A program made the position numbers and the translations under genes. Below, piece after piece: positions 20,211-28,718 of a stretch of DNA of 64,000 bases; positions within the stretch are counted from its first letter, which is position 1, and each line of letters starts with the position of its first letter. Below the pieces are notes generated by a model. That model made no database searches. It was not told the origin of the DNA and saw only the letters and a program-made list of their open reading frames with translations. This stretch comes from Membranihabitans marinus (GTDB lineage: Bacteria > Bacteroidota > Bacteroidia > Chitinophagales > Saprospiraceae). The stretch spans positions 1 to 64,000 of the forward strand of contig NZ_JAJQYA010000011.1 of assembly GCF_021729155.1 (NCBI RefSeq), read 5' to 3'.

Positions 20211-21731
20211 TCAGTATCCAGCATTTTGCACAAAATTGGGGTTGGAGTCCAATGCTTGTTGGGGTATGGGGAATAGTACTCTGTATTTGTCTTCATTAGT
20301 TTTCTCCTGCCATTGATTAGAAAAGGTTCCAAATCTGATTTGATCTGATCTTCTCCAGTTTTCCCAATAAAGTTCACGCCCTCGTTCGGCCAATATTTCT
20401 TCATCAGATAATGTAGATAATTCATCTTCGCCCCTCAATGTCCTCAATTCGTTGATTAGATCGAGGGCAGAGGCATCGCCATTGCTGGCGCCGCGATGAA
20501 TGGCTTCAACTTTCATGAGGTGTACGTCGCCATATCTCAATAATATATATTCACCAGCATCGGAAGGGTGGTATTTAATGACTCTTATACCATTGGCTGT
20601 CGTGGCTCCCAAAAGAGGAACTTCAGGAGTAAAGTTTAATTGAATCTGAGTTCTATTGTCTATTAGTACTGATCCATCTTCTTTGAATTGTGGACCGACT
20701 TGGAATCCTCTACCCACGCCTGAAAATTCACTGCCATCTTTTAAGGCAGGAGATCCGATGCGTTGATCCGCAGCATCAAATGAGTTGTAAAAATCTGAAA
20801 GTGTGGTAAATCCATTCCAACCAGACGGATTTTGGCCGTAGTGTAAGGTCATATTCCAACGATTGGAAGGAGTACCATTCTGTTGAGTGGTTAATATAAT
20901 TTCTTCATTATTGAGTGCAGAGAATACATCAAAATAATTATCGGAAAGGCTGTATCCCATATCTCGAATTAAGTCGCAATATTCTACTACCTTATTCATA
21001 TCGCTGGCTTCAAATGTATAAGGTCCTTCTGGATTGCTTGCCTTGTAAACGGCTTTGTTGAGATAGAGTTTGGCCAGCAAAGCATAGGCCGCTGCCTTTG
21101 TGGCTTTGGGCCTCATAGACCCGGGAATGCCATTGGGCAGATTGGGGATGGCTTCCAAAAGATCAGCTTCGATTAAGTCGAAGGCGTCGGAACGATTGTA
21201 TACTATGGGATTGACATCTACTCCATCAGTGATTTCTCTGTTGGGTAATTGGCCCCATAAGTCGATTACGTGATATCGAAGCCAAGATCTCAAGAAAAGG
21301 GTTTCACTTTTTTCTTGAGCGCTGGGATTAAATGCCAAGATTTGATTGCAATTGTATACCTGGCTATTGATTTCGTTCCAGGTTTCTCTATTGTATTGAT
21401 GGGTAGCATCCCATGAGTGTGCGTGTAGAACCCGCCATATACCGTTGTCACCCCAGTCGGTACCTCTGGTTGGTGCGATCAATTCGTCTGAGGTATGCTC
21501 TTGGAGGCAGAAAACTCTGGTGTGTTCTTGAAATATATGATAAAGTCGTCCGTATACACTGCTGAGTAGGGCAGTAGGGTCGCCTGTAACGGAACCGCCT
21601 CCTAATTCTTCCAAAACAATTGAGTCTTCTTCTGAGACATTGAGGTCGGTACAGGAATAAATGCCGGCAGAAAAGCTGAATATCCCTGCCACTATGACTA
21701 TGTTGAATATTATATGTTTCATCGTTTTCAT
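20211..21731 (-). CDS. susD: SusD/RagB-family outer-membrane glycan-binding lipoprotein
   Basis: The 506-residue lipoprotein has lipobox GIYSC (C27). It shows the SusD N-terminal TPR-like region (YNRETWNEINSQVYNCNQIL, ALLAKLYLNKAVY) and the conserved C-terminal region (YILLRYGDVHLMKVEA, LINELRTLRG, ERGRELYWENWRRSDQIRFG). SusD proteins cap the partner SusC and hand over oligosaccharides. The start lies 2 nt after the susC stop, so the two are translated together. The symbol is used in the family sense only. The ligand is unknown, although the GH32 and GH2 neighbours make a plant- or algal-type polysaccharide plausible. Confidence 0.93.
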   Translation of the reverse strand: MKTMKHIIFNIVIVAGIFSFSAGIYSCTDLNVSEEDSIVLEELGGGSVTGDPTALLSSVYGRLYHIFQEHTRVFCLQEHTSDELIAPTRGTDWGDNGIWRVLHAHSWDATHQYNRETWNEINSQVYNCNQILAFNPSAQEKSETLFLRSWLRYHVIDLWGQLPNREITDGVDVNPIVYNRSDAFDLIEADLLEAIPNLPNGIPGSMRPKATKAAAYALLAKLYLNKAVYKASNPEGPYTFEASDMNKVVEYCDLIRDMGYSLSDNYFDVFSALNNEEIILTTQQNGTPSNRWNMTLHYGQNPSGWNGFTTLSDFYNSFDAADQRIGSPALKDGSEFSGVGRGFQVGPQFKEDGSVLIDNRTQIQLNFTPEVPLLGATTANGIRVIKYHPSDAGEYILLRYGDVHLMKVEAIHRGASNGDASALDLINELRTLRGEDELSTLSDEEILAERGRELYWENWRRSDQIRFGTFSNQWQEKTNEDKYRVLFPIPQQALDSNPNFVQNAGY

Positions 21732-21733
21732 AT

Positions 21734-24703
21734 TTAGAATGAGATATTTACGCCAATTGAGTAAGTGGTAGCTCTAGGGTAAGAAGTGTAGTCGATTCCT
21801 GCCGAAGGAATTCCTTCTAGGGCTTTATTGGTGTCAACTTCTGGGTCTAGCCCTGTGTACTTCGTGATTACAAATAGGTTTTGCCCTGTGGCGTATAAAT
21901 TAATTCGTTCTATGTAGTCGGTCTTAGGTTGCCATAAATAGGATAAGGTTAGGTTTTGGAGTCTAACGAAGTCTCCTTTTTCCAAGAATCGTGTAGATAC
22001 ATCAGGTGCATTGGTTTTGGACTCTCCATTGGTAACTACATCGGTAGTACTGTTTCTTCCTCCTGCAAGGGAACCTGCAGTAAATAAGGCATTGGCTGTG
22101 TTGTTGTATATATAATGCCCGAATTGTCCTGTAAATCCCAATTTTAAAGATAGGTTTTTATACCTCCAGGTATTGCTAAGTCCAGCCAAGTATTTGGGTA
22201 GCGGTCTTTTACCGACAAATTCTTGAACGTCACCATTGGGGTAAATGGATTGCCCTTCGTTGTCGAAACCGTCAAATACCCTTAGGAAATAGGAATACAG
22301 GGGTTGATCGTTGGCGATCCGTTGGGCAAAGGCACCAGTAAGTCCTTGTCCACTTATTTCTCCAGTATTGAGAATGCCGTTGTAATTTTTCACAAGATTG
22401 TCATTGTAGGCAACGTTGGCATTGATGTCCCATTCAAAATCTGGTTGATCGATAATGATGTAATTTATGGCAAACTCAACTCCTGAGTTGATAATGTCGC
22501 CATCGATATTTCGCCATACAAATTCTGATGCTGCCGGTTGTGCTGCAATTACTTTTATTAATAAATCATTGGTCTGTTTGTAGTAATAATCTATAGATCC
22601 AAAAATTCTATTGTTTTGGAATCCATAGTCTATTCCCAGGTTGTATTGCAGGGTGGATTCCCATTTTAGATCGGGATTGCTGAATGAGATGTTTACGAGT
22701 TCGCCCTCTGAAACATCACCAGCCGCATTGATTTCGTAATCTTCATAGCGCTGTCGTACTTGATATATGTTGTGAGGGATGGACTGATTGCCCGTTAATC
22801 CATAGCCCAATCTCAGAGATAGATCTGAAAAAGCATTGGGTAGAAATCCCTCTTCGAGGAGTCTCCATTTAAATGCTATAGAAGGAAAATATCCATATCT
22901 ATTGGCTTTTGCAAACCTTGTGGACCCATCTGCTCTAAGTGTTGCAGTAAATAAATATTTGCCATCAAAACTTAGATTGGCTCTCCCGAAAAAGGATTGT
23001 AATTGATCGGTTTCATTGGATGAATTTACATTGACTACATTGCCATCGACATTGTCCCAAGCAGCGGCGTTGTTGATCATCAAATCTGGATCTGATGTAC
23101 GAAATCCTTTTGAGAGGTGTTGTTTCGTTATATAATTGTATTCTTGAAATGAGTATCCCAATAGTCCATTGAAAGTGATTTTTGATGTAAAGTCTTTATT
23201 GTAGGTGAAGTAGGATTCAAATAACTTATTATTTTCTTCTATTTCTCCGGTAAATAGCGCACCCTGATCTTGTAATCCCAAAATGAATAGATCTTTAGAA
23301 TAGGCTTGTTTTCTGGTAGAAATACTTCTGTCAATGCCACCGACAATTTTAAAGTTTAAATCATCTGTTATTTTTAGGTCGGCTGAAAAATTTCCAATTA
23401 CTTTTAGGGTATTGGTGTAGTCATTGCTGAGGTTTAAAAGGGCTACTGGATTAATTTGGTCGGTGCCGAGTTGATTGTAGGTGTCGTCCTCTTTTTTGAT
23501 TGGCAAGGTGGGGTTGAGGATGTAGGCTGCAGCTAGAAGATCTCCATTGGCTCCAGAATTGTCTGTGATTGGAACGTTGTCATCGAGTATGCTTGCCAAG
23601 GCAATTTGAGACGAAAAGATAAGTCGCTCTTCCCAGATTTTTCTATTGCCATTAAAACGAACAGTATATCGTTCCAATCCACTTTCTTTTACTACGCCCT
23701 GTTGATCGAGGTATCCGAATGAAAATCTATAATTGCCTTTTTCGTCGGAATTGCCATAGGCGAGGTAGTGGTTTTGTGAATAAGCCGTTCTCAGTAATTC
23801 ATTTTGCCAATCCGTATCCGCTCCTCCATCAGAGAATTGGGTATTGTATGTTGCAGCTGCAGATAGATATCCTTCTCGGTCTAGGAGGTCATAGGTCGAT
23901 GAAGCTTGACTAATCCCTAATGAGTAACCATATTCAAAGCCTCCATATCCGCTACCAGCCCCAGTTTTGGTTTTGATTATAACAACTCCATTGGCTCCAC
24001 GTGATCCGTATATAGCAGTAGCTGAAGCGTCTTTTAAGATGTCAATACTTTCTATATCTGCAGGATTGAAGAAATTGAGAGGGTTTCTCGATCCAGCTTC
24101 TCCCAGTTCTGTTTTACTGGTACCGGAGCTAGCATCATTGCCGGAAAGTGGAAATCCATCGATAACATATAGGGGGCGATTGCTGCTGGAAACAGAAGAA
24201 GTTCCTCTAATTCTTATGTTGGTGGCAGCACCTGGTTCTCCACTTGATGTAGTGATTTGTACTCCTGCAGCACGGCCCTGCATCAATTCATCTGACGAGG
24301 TGACCATGCCGGTATTGAAGTCATCGGATTTGAGTGCTGTGACGGCTCCAGTTAAATCCGATTTTTTAACCGATCCATATCCAACAATTACAATTTCTTC
24401 CAATTCTGATCCTGAAGCCAATTGGATATCGATAACATTGCCATCGACGGCTATTTCTTGGGACGTATATCCAGTGTAGGAAAAGATCAGGATGTCGCCT
24501 GGTTGAGCATCAATACTATACCTTCCGTCAAAATCCGTTACCGTCCCCGTGCTACTTCCCTTGATAAGGATGTTGGCTCCTATGAGTATTTCCCCTGTTT
24601 CGGCATCTGTAATGGTCCCACTTACCTGTGCTTGAACATAGGTGTAGGTAAGCATTGAGGCCAGAATGAGGAAAATTTTTAAAATTTTACCATTCATGAT
24701 CAA
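21734..24703 (-). CDS. susC: SusC/RagA-family TonB-dependent outer-membrane transporter
   Basis: The 989-residue protein has a signal peptide (about 1-25, ending VQAQ), a carboxypeptidase-regulatory-like domain (~27-105, VSGTITDAETGEILIGANI), a SusC signature before the plug (EEIVIVGYGSVKKSDLTGAV), a plug with LYVIDGFPLSG and ASATAIYGSRGANGVVIIKT, and a long beta-barrel ending in an aromatic residue (YSIGVNISF). It lacks the N-terminal STN domain seen in the SusC at 60189, so FecR-type signalling is not expected. It heads the susC-susD-FG-GAP-FG-GAP operon and would import glycan fragments using TonB energy. Start choice is between Met1 and Met3. Confidence 0.94.
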   Translation of the reverse strand: MIMNGKILKIFLILASMLTYTYVQAQVSGTITDAETGEILIGANILIKGSSTGTVTDFDGRYSIDAQPGDILIFSYTGYTSQEIAVDGNVIDIQLASGSELEEIVIVGYGSVKKSDLTGAVTALKSDDFNTGMVTSSDELMQGRAAGVQITTSSGEPGAATNIRIRGTSSVSSSNRPLYVIDGFPLSGNDASSGTSKTELGEAGSRNPLNFFNPADIESIDILKDASATAIYGSRGANGVVIIKTKTGAGSGYGGFEYGYSLGISQASSTYDLLDREGYLSAAATYNTQFSDGGADTDWQNELLRTAYSQNHYLAYGNSDEKGNYRFSFGYLDQQGVVKESGLERYTVRFNGNRKIWEERLIFSSQIALASILDDNVPITDNSGANGDLLAAAYILNPTLPIKKEDDTYNQLGTDQINPVALLNLSNDYTNTLKVIGNFSADLKITDDLNFKIVGGIDRSISTRKQAYSKDLFILGLQDQGALFTGEIEENNKLFESYFTYNKDFTSKITFNGLLGYSFQEYNYITKQHLSKGFRTSDPDLMINNAAAWDNVDGNVVNVNSSNETDQLQSFFGRANLSFDGKYLFTATLRADGSTRFAKANRYGYFPSIAFKWRLLEEGFLPNAFSDLSLRLGYGLTGNQSIPHNIYQVRQRYEDYEINAAGDVSEGELVNISFSNPDLKWESTLQYNLGIDYGFQNNRIFGSIDYYYKQTNDLLIKVIAAQPAASEFVWRNIDGDIINSGVEFAINYIIIDQPDFEWDINANVAYNDNLVKNYNGILNTGEISGQGLTGAFAQRIANDQPLYSYFLRVFDGFDNEGQSIYPNGDVQEFVGKRPLPKYLAGLSNTWRYKNLSLKLGFTGQFGHYIYNNTANALFTAGSLAGGRNSTTDVVTNGESKTNAPDVSTRFLEKGDFVRLQNLTLSYLWQPKTDYIERINLYATGQNLFVITKYTGLDPEVDTNKALEGIPSAGIDYTSYPRATTYSIGVNISF

Positions 24704-25351
24704 TTTCTTTAATGAGTAGATGTAGCTGGTGAGTTTTTTAGAGAGTTATAGAATAAATATACTTATAATTTGGGTAAATCTAAAAATAATGGTAAAAATA
24801 TATTTAAAATCTAATAAGCATCACGTTTTAGTTTTGATGGTGTTGAAAATAAACTTGAATTGTATTTGTGTTTTTAGTAAGTTGGTTTAGTTAATTTGTT
24901 TTCTTGCTGTTGTTGTATTTTTATTTATTATAAATGTTTAATTGTTAATTATTGTTTTTGTTTTGATAGTTTTGTTCTATTTAATTAATTATGAATACGT
25001 TTGTATTTAATATTTTAAAGACACATGGTTGATTTTGGGGATTAGTGTGTTGCAATGAAAACAATAGTTTGTAATATTTTCTTCTTGAAATAATCTTATG
25101 TGCTGGGGCTTATTTTGTTTATTGAACAATTTCATTTTGTCGGTATAGACTAATACGTCTTAGGTGATCTTGAGTTAGGTAGGAGGTGTCACGGGATTGG
25201 GTGGTTATTATGGTGTCTGCAAAAGATTAGTGGCAATCTCAGTGATATAAAATAACCCTATTTGCCTATTATTTGATCTTTACTTCTCATTTTGTTAAAA
25301 TGCTGTTATATTTTGTCTCTGAATGTGAATTCTTATTAAAATATTGATCTC
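24704..25351. other. 648-bp divergent intergenic region between susC and the GH2 gene
   Basis: Very AT-rich DNA with many T-runs. It must hold the susC operon promoter (minus) and the GH2 promoter (plus). A TATATTTTG segment near 25307-25315 resembles the -7 box TAnnTTTG but has the wrong internal spacing and no -33 partner. No repeat or RNA gene was found. Confidence 0.4.
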
Positions 25352-28168
25352 ATGTGGAATACTAGGGCTTTTATTTTTTGTATTGCTTTGTTGCAAACTT
25401 TGCAAGCGCTTTCTCAAGATACTGAAATAGTGTATCTCTCCGGTGTAGATGCCGATCATACAAAAACTTGGGACTTTTACTGTACCGATGGACGCAACAG
25501 TGGGAAGTGGTCGACTATTGAGGTGCCCTCTAATTGGGAATTACAGGGTTTTGGGACCTATAATTATGGCCATGATTGGAAAGATGAAAACAAAAAATTG
25601 GGTCAAGAGCACGGCTTGTATAAAACCAGTTTCGAGGTTCCTGAGGATTGGAGGGGTAAAACCATCAATATAGTATTCGACGGTGCCATGACGGACACTA
25701 AAGTGGAAATCAATGGCGTTCAAGCAGGGCCCATACATCAAGGGGGATTTTATCGATTTAAATATGATATTACAGATTTGGTCAAGTATGGTAGTTCTAA
25801 TCTCTTGGAGGTTGATGTAGCCAAGCATTCCGAAAATGAATCGGTGAATGAAGCAGAGCGACGGGCTGACTTTTGGATTTTTGGCGGTATTTTTAGACCG
25901 GTTTTCTTGGAGGTTTTGCCCGGAATTCATATGAATAGAGCGGCCATTCATGCCAAGGCTGAAGGAGAATTTGAGGCCTTGATTTCTCTCAATCAACCTG
26001 CAGGTTCTTACGATGTAGAGGTCGACCTCTATGATGTCAATGGAAAGGAGAAATTGGGACAGGGTCTGGTGTTTTCTTTAAAACAAGGAGAGGATAGCCA
26101 TACTATTGAAGGGAAGTTTGATAATGTTGAATCTTGGAATCCCGAACACCCTCACCTCTATACCATGGAGATTACTTTGAAGGATGGAGATCGCGTGTTA
26201 CATGTTGTTCGAGAGCGAATTGGATTTAGAACGGTCGAACTTAGGAAACACGATGGTTTTTATGTCAATGGCCAAAAAGTTGTTTTTAAGGGAGTTTGTA
26301 GGCATTCATTTTGGCCAGAAACAGGTCGATGTTTAAGTGATGAGAATAATAGAATGGATGTTGAATTGATGAAGGATATGAATATGAATGCGGTCCGTAT
26401 GTCTCACTATGTTCCCGATGAAAGATTTTTGGAACTTTGTGATTCGCTTGGATTATTTGTATTGGATGAGGTTACAGGTTGGCAAGATGGTTACGATACG
26501 GTAGTTGGGCCTCAATTGATTGCGGAAACGATATTGAAGGACGAGAACCATCCCAGTGTTGTGGTGTGGAATCACGGTAATGAAGGTGGCTGGGATATGG
26601 CCAATGAAAAGTGGTTTAATTATTACGATATTCAGAAGCGCCCTGTAATATATCCGTGGTTATTGAGAAATGGAGTAGATAGTCATCATTATCCCGAATA
26701 TAGGTATGGAATTAGTCGAAAGGTGGCAGGTAATGATCCATTTATGGCGACGGAGTTGTTGCATGGTCTCTATGATGGAGGTATTGGTGCCGGCTTGGAA
26801 GAATACTGGAGGAATTACGAGTCCAGTCCTTTGCTGGCAGGGGGATTTCTTTGGGTGTTTTCTGATGAGGCGGTATTGCGAACAGATTTACCGGGCAAGG
26901 TCTATGATGCCGATGGCAATCATGCACCAGATGGTATACTGGGACCTCATCGGGAAAAAGAAGCTAGTTTTTATACGGTAAAGGAGATTTGGTCTCCTGT
27001 GCAAATAGATCCAGTAACGATAAATACTAAGTGGAACGGTCAACTTATTCTAAAAAATAAATTTTTCTATACCAATTTAAATCAATGTAGTTTTACTTGG
27101 AGGGCATTGCGTTCAGATGTTGGAAGTGTGAAGAAAGAAGTGGTTGGAAAAGGACTGATAAAGTCGCCTAATGCCGAACCGGGTGAAGCAGTAAAGGTGA
27201 GCTTAAACCTCGGAAATGCACTTCAAAAGGCTGATGTCTTTGAATTTACAGCCGTTGATCATGAAGGTCGTGAATTGTATACATGGTCATGGCCGGTATT
27301 GCAACCTGAAGAAAAAGCGGCTCAATGGATTCAGGGTAGTAAAGCTGTGGAAAGTGCTATTTCGAAAGTTCATGTGACCGAATCTCAAAATACCCTTTTG
27401 GCGAAAGCCAATAATGTAGAGATATTACTGGATAAGAATTCGGGTAAGTTATTGACTGTGACAAATAAGGGGAAGGAGATTTCTTTTAATGGAGGCCCTG
27501 TGTCGGCTGGTATCAGTTCGGAAATAATTGGTCATCAATGGTCCTTTGATGAAACGGGTTCTTTTGTATTTCAAATAGATAGGGAAGGTTATCCAGACCG
27601 AGTGATATGGAAGCTCGATGTGGATGGATTGTTGTATATGGAGGCCAGTGGGCTACAGCAGAAGGTCATCGATGTTGAGTTTTTGGGATTGTCGTTTAAT
27701 TATCCTGAAGAAAAATGCACAGGAGTTCGATGGATGGGTAAGGGCCCATATCGAGTTTGGAAAAATAGAAACAGTAGCTATAATATGGGGATTTTTCAAA
27801 AGGCTTATAACAATACCATTACAGGGGAGAGTTTCAACGATTTATTGTATCCCGAATTTAAAGGCTACCATGGAGATTTGTATTGGATGACTTTAGAAAA
27901 TACAGAATCTGAATTTACTATTGTTTCTGGCACGCCTAATCTGTTTTTTCAATTGTTTACACCGGCTGCTCCGAAATTGGCCAATCGCAATATTCATCCT
28001 CCATTTCCAGAGGGAGATATTTCCTTTTTGTATGAAATCCCGGCAATAGGTACTAAGTTTAAAAATCCAGAAAAATTGGGACCATTAGGACATAAAGGAT
28101 TTTATTCTAAACATGGAGGAGATGAATTTTATCCTATAAAACTGTGGTTTGATTTCCGAAATGACTGA
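25352..28168 (+). CDS. GH2-family beta-galactosidase-like secreted enzyme
   Basis: The 938-residue protein has a signal peptide (about 1-21, ending ALSQ). It has the GH2 order: sugar-binding jelly-roll (~30-190, VPSNWELQGFGTYNYGHDWK), immunoglobulin-like domain (~195-295), TIM barrel (~300-560) and a C-terminal Bgal_small-like sandwich (WMGKGPYRVWKNR). The acid/base is E411 in WNHGNEGG, and the probable nucleophile is E468 in FMATELLHG. It likely removes beta-galactosyl or another beta-glycosyl residue in the periplasm or at the surface. It is divergent from susC and so belongs to the same glycan locus. The stop codon abuts a GACTGAGCGAAG sequence resembling the leader of the nearby repeat units. 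Confidence 0.88.
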   Translation: MWNTRAFIFCIALLQTLQALSQDTEIVYLSGVDADHTKTWDFYCTDGRNSGKWSTIEVPSNWELQGFGTYNYGHDWKDENKKLGQEHGLYKTSFEVPEDWRGKTINIVFDGAMTDTKVEINGVQAGPIHQGGFYRFKYDITDLVKYGSSNLLEVDVAKHSENESVNEAERRADFWIFGGIFRPVFLEVLPGIHMNRAAIHAKAEGEFEALISLNQPAGSYDVEVDLYDVNGKEKLGQGLVFSLKQGEDSHTIEGKFDNVESWNPEHPHLYTMEITLKDGDRVLHVVRERIGFRTVELRKHDGFYVNGQKVVFKGVCRHSFWPETGRCLSDENNRMDVELMKDMNMNAVRMSHYVPDERFLELCDSLGLFVLDEVTGWQDGYDTVVGPQLIAETILKDENHPSVVVWNHGNEGGWDMANEKWFNYYDIQKRPVIYPWLLRNGVDSHHYPEYRYGISRKVAGNDPFMATELLHGLYDGGIGAGLEEYWRNYESSPLLAGGFLWVFSDEAVLRTDLPGKVYDADGNHAPDGILGPHREKEASFYTVKEIWSPVQIDPVTINTKWNGQLILKNKFFYTNLNQCSFTWRALRSDVGSVKKEVVGKGLIKSPNAEPGEAVKVSLNLGNALQKADVFEFTAVDHEGRELYTWSWPVLQPEEKAAQWIQGSKAVESAISKVHVTESQNTLLAKANNVEILLDKNSGKLLTVTNKGKEISFNGGPVSAGISSEIIGHQWSFDETGSFVFQIDREGYPDRVIWKLDVDGLLYMEASGLQQKVIDVEFLGLSFNYPEEKCTGVRWMGKGPYRVWKNRNSSYNMGIFQKAYNNTITGESFNDLLYPEFKGYHGDLYWMTLENTESEFTIVSGTPNLFFQLFTPAAPKLANRNIHPPFPEGDISFLYEIPAIGTKFKNPEKLGPLGHKGFYSKHGGDEFYPIKLWFDFRND

Positions 28169-28235
28169 GCGAAGTTGCCTTTTATACGAATTATATTTTA
28201 TAATGACGGAAAAGATTTCGAGACAACTGAGCAGG

Positions 28236-28306
28236 ATGCGTAGCATTGAAAGTCGTAAATCGACTTTCAGCGAGGGAGCCGTGAGCTCAGTCTCACGGGA
28301 GGGTTG
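28236..28306 (+). repeat. Triple-hairpin modular repeat, unit B
   Basis: Hairpin 0: ATGC (28236-28239) with GCAT (28243-28246), loop GTA. Hairpin 1: TGAAAGTCG (28247-28255) with its complement (28261-28269), loop TAAAT. Linker GCGAGGGAG. Hairpin 2: CCGTGAG (28279-28285) with CTCACGG (28292-28298), loop CTCAGT. Tail GAGGGTTG. All three stems are perfect and differ in sequence from unit A. Confidence 0.8.
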
Positions 28307-28345
28307 GCCGTTTGACGAGGCTACGACTGAATATAACTGAATGAA

Positions 28346-28419
28346 GTCACATAGTGACCAAATACCCTCAATAGGTATTTGATGAGGGCACCAATGCCAC
28401 CGCGCATTGGGTGGGAGAG
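28346..28419 (+). repeat. Triple-hairpin modular repeat, unit C
   Basis: Hairpin 0: GTCAC (28346-28350) with GTGAC (28354-28358), loop ATA. Hairpin 1: CAAATACC (28359-28366) with GGTATTTG (28374-28381), loop CTCAATA. Linker ATGAGGGCA. Hairpin 2: CCAATGC (28391-28397) with GCATTGG (28404-28410), loop CACCGC. Tail GTGGGAGAG. The leader GAATATAACTGAATGAAG recurs at 52303-52320 ahead of unit F. Confidence 0.8.
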
Positions 28420-28427
28420 GAAAGAAC

Positions 28428-28488
28428 CATTGACCGTAAATCGGTCAATGATGAAGGAGCCAAAACCTCCGTGTTCCGGGTGGGTGAG
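28428..28488 (+). repeat. Modular hairpin repeat, unit D
   Basis: Hairpin 1: CATTGACCG (28428-28436) with CGGTCAATG (28442-28450), loop TAAAT. Linker ATGAAGGAG. Hairpin 2: CCAAAAC (28460-28466) with GTTCCGG (28473-28479), loop CTCCGT, with two mismatched pairs. Tail GTGGGTGAG. Hairpin 0 is not evident. GGTCACTATGT just after (28491-28501) is the reverse complement of the hairpin 0 region of unit C. Confidence 0.75.
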
Positions 28489-28532
28489 GAGGTCACTATG
28501 TCGTGGCGTAATTTCTATTAAATTTTTAGGGT

Positions 28533-28560
28533 GTAGAGACGCAAAATCTTGCGTCTCTAC
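28533..28560. repeat. 12-bp perfect palindromic hairpin
   Basis: GTAGAGACGCAA (28533-28544) pairs with TTGCGTCTCTAC (28549-28560), loop AATC. It sits directly before the right arm of the composite element. Similar GTAGAGACGC palindromes are, from memory, common dispersed repeats in Bacteroidota and cyanobacteria. Its role here is unknown. Confidence 0.75.
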
Positions 28561-28624
28561 CGCAATAAATCCGAATATTCCCGCCAATTATAAATGTATT
28601 TCGTATTAATTAATAAACCACCCC

Positions 28625-28656
28625 GTCAGTAAACTGACACCCCTCCAGAGGAGGGG
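28625..28656 (-). terminator. Double hairpin downstream of the efflux operon (possible terminator or dispersed repeat)
   Basis: GTCAGT (28625-28630) pairs with ACTGAC (28633-28638), and CCCCTCC (28640-28646) pairs with GGAGGGG (28650-28656). The pair lies just past the last gene of the minus-strand efflux operon (stop at 28719) and could end its transcript. No T-run follows, so it may simply be an interspersed repeat. Confidence 0.45.
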
Positions 28657-28667
28657 AATTGTCTCTA

Positions 28668-28710
28668 CAATAAATTACTATATTACCGTCAATTATAAAT
28701 GTATTGGGGT
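28668..28710 (+). repeat. Solo arm of the MITE-like element
   Basis: CAATAAATTACTATATTACC through AATTATAAATGTATTGGGGT matches the right arm of the 53780 element and the arms at 13-134 and 28564-28604. It is preceded by CTCTA, as in those two copies. No partner arm or internal core lies next to it, so it appears to be a relic. Confidence 0.6.
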
Positions 28711-28718
28711 ATTAAAAT

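Larger units (their letters stand above)
28186..28604 (+). mobile_element. Composite MITE-like element carrying three hairpin units
   Basis: The left arm (28186-28224, starting ACGAATTATATTTTATAATG) and right arm (28564-28604, ending TAAATGTATTTCGT) are inverted copies of the arms of the 157-bp element at 53780-53936. The element's internal TTTGACGAGGCTA block survives at 28311-28323. Units B, C and D plus a 12-bp palindrome fill the rest, so the 419-bp length comes from nested units. The flanking 5-mers (TTTAT and ATTAA) do not match, so no target duplication is claimed. It contains no transposase and lies just after the GH2 gene. Confidence 0.65.

Noticed and set aside
25290-25320. TTTG and TATATTTTG as promoter of the GH2 gene
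   Set aside because: The -7 spacing is off by one and the distance to the nearest TTTG does not fit the ~19-nt spacer.
28236-28488. CRISPR-like array (repeats with variable segments)
   Set aside because: The variable parts are self-complementary stems, not spacers. Repeat lengths differ, the conserved parts are loops and linkers, and no cas gene is in the window.
28379-28609. 76-codon frame across the hairpin units
   Set aside because: It follows the repeat sequence itself, and similar frames appear at 52469-52666 for the same reason. It lacks protein-like conservation or a plausible start context.
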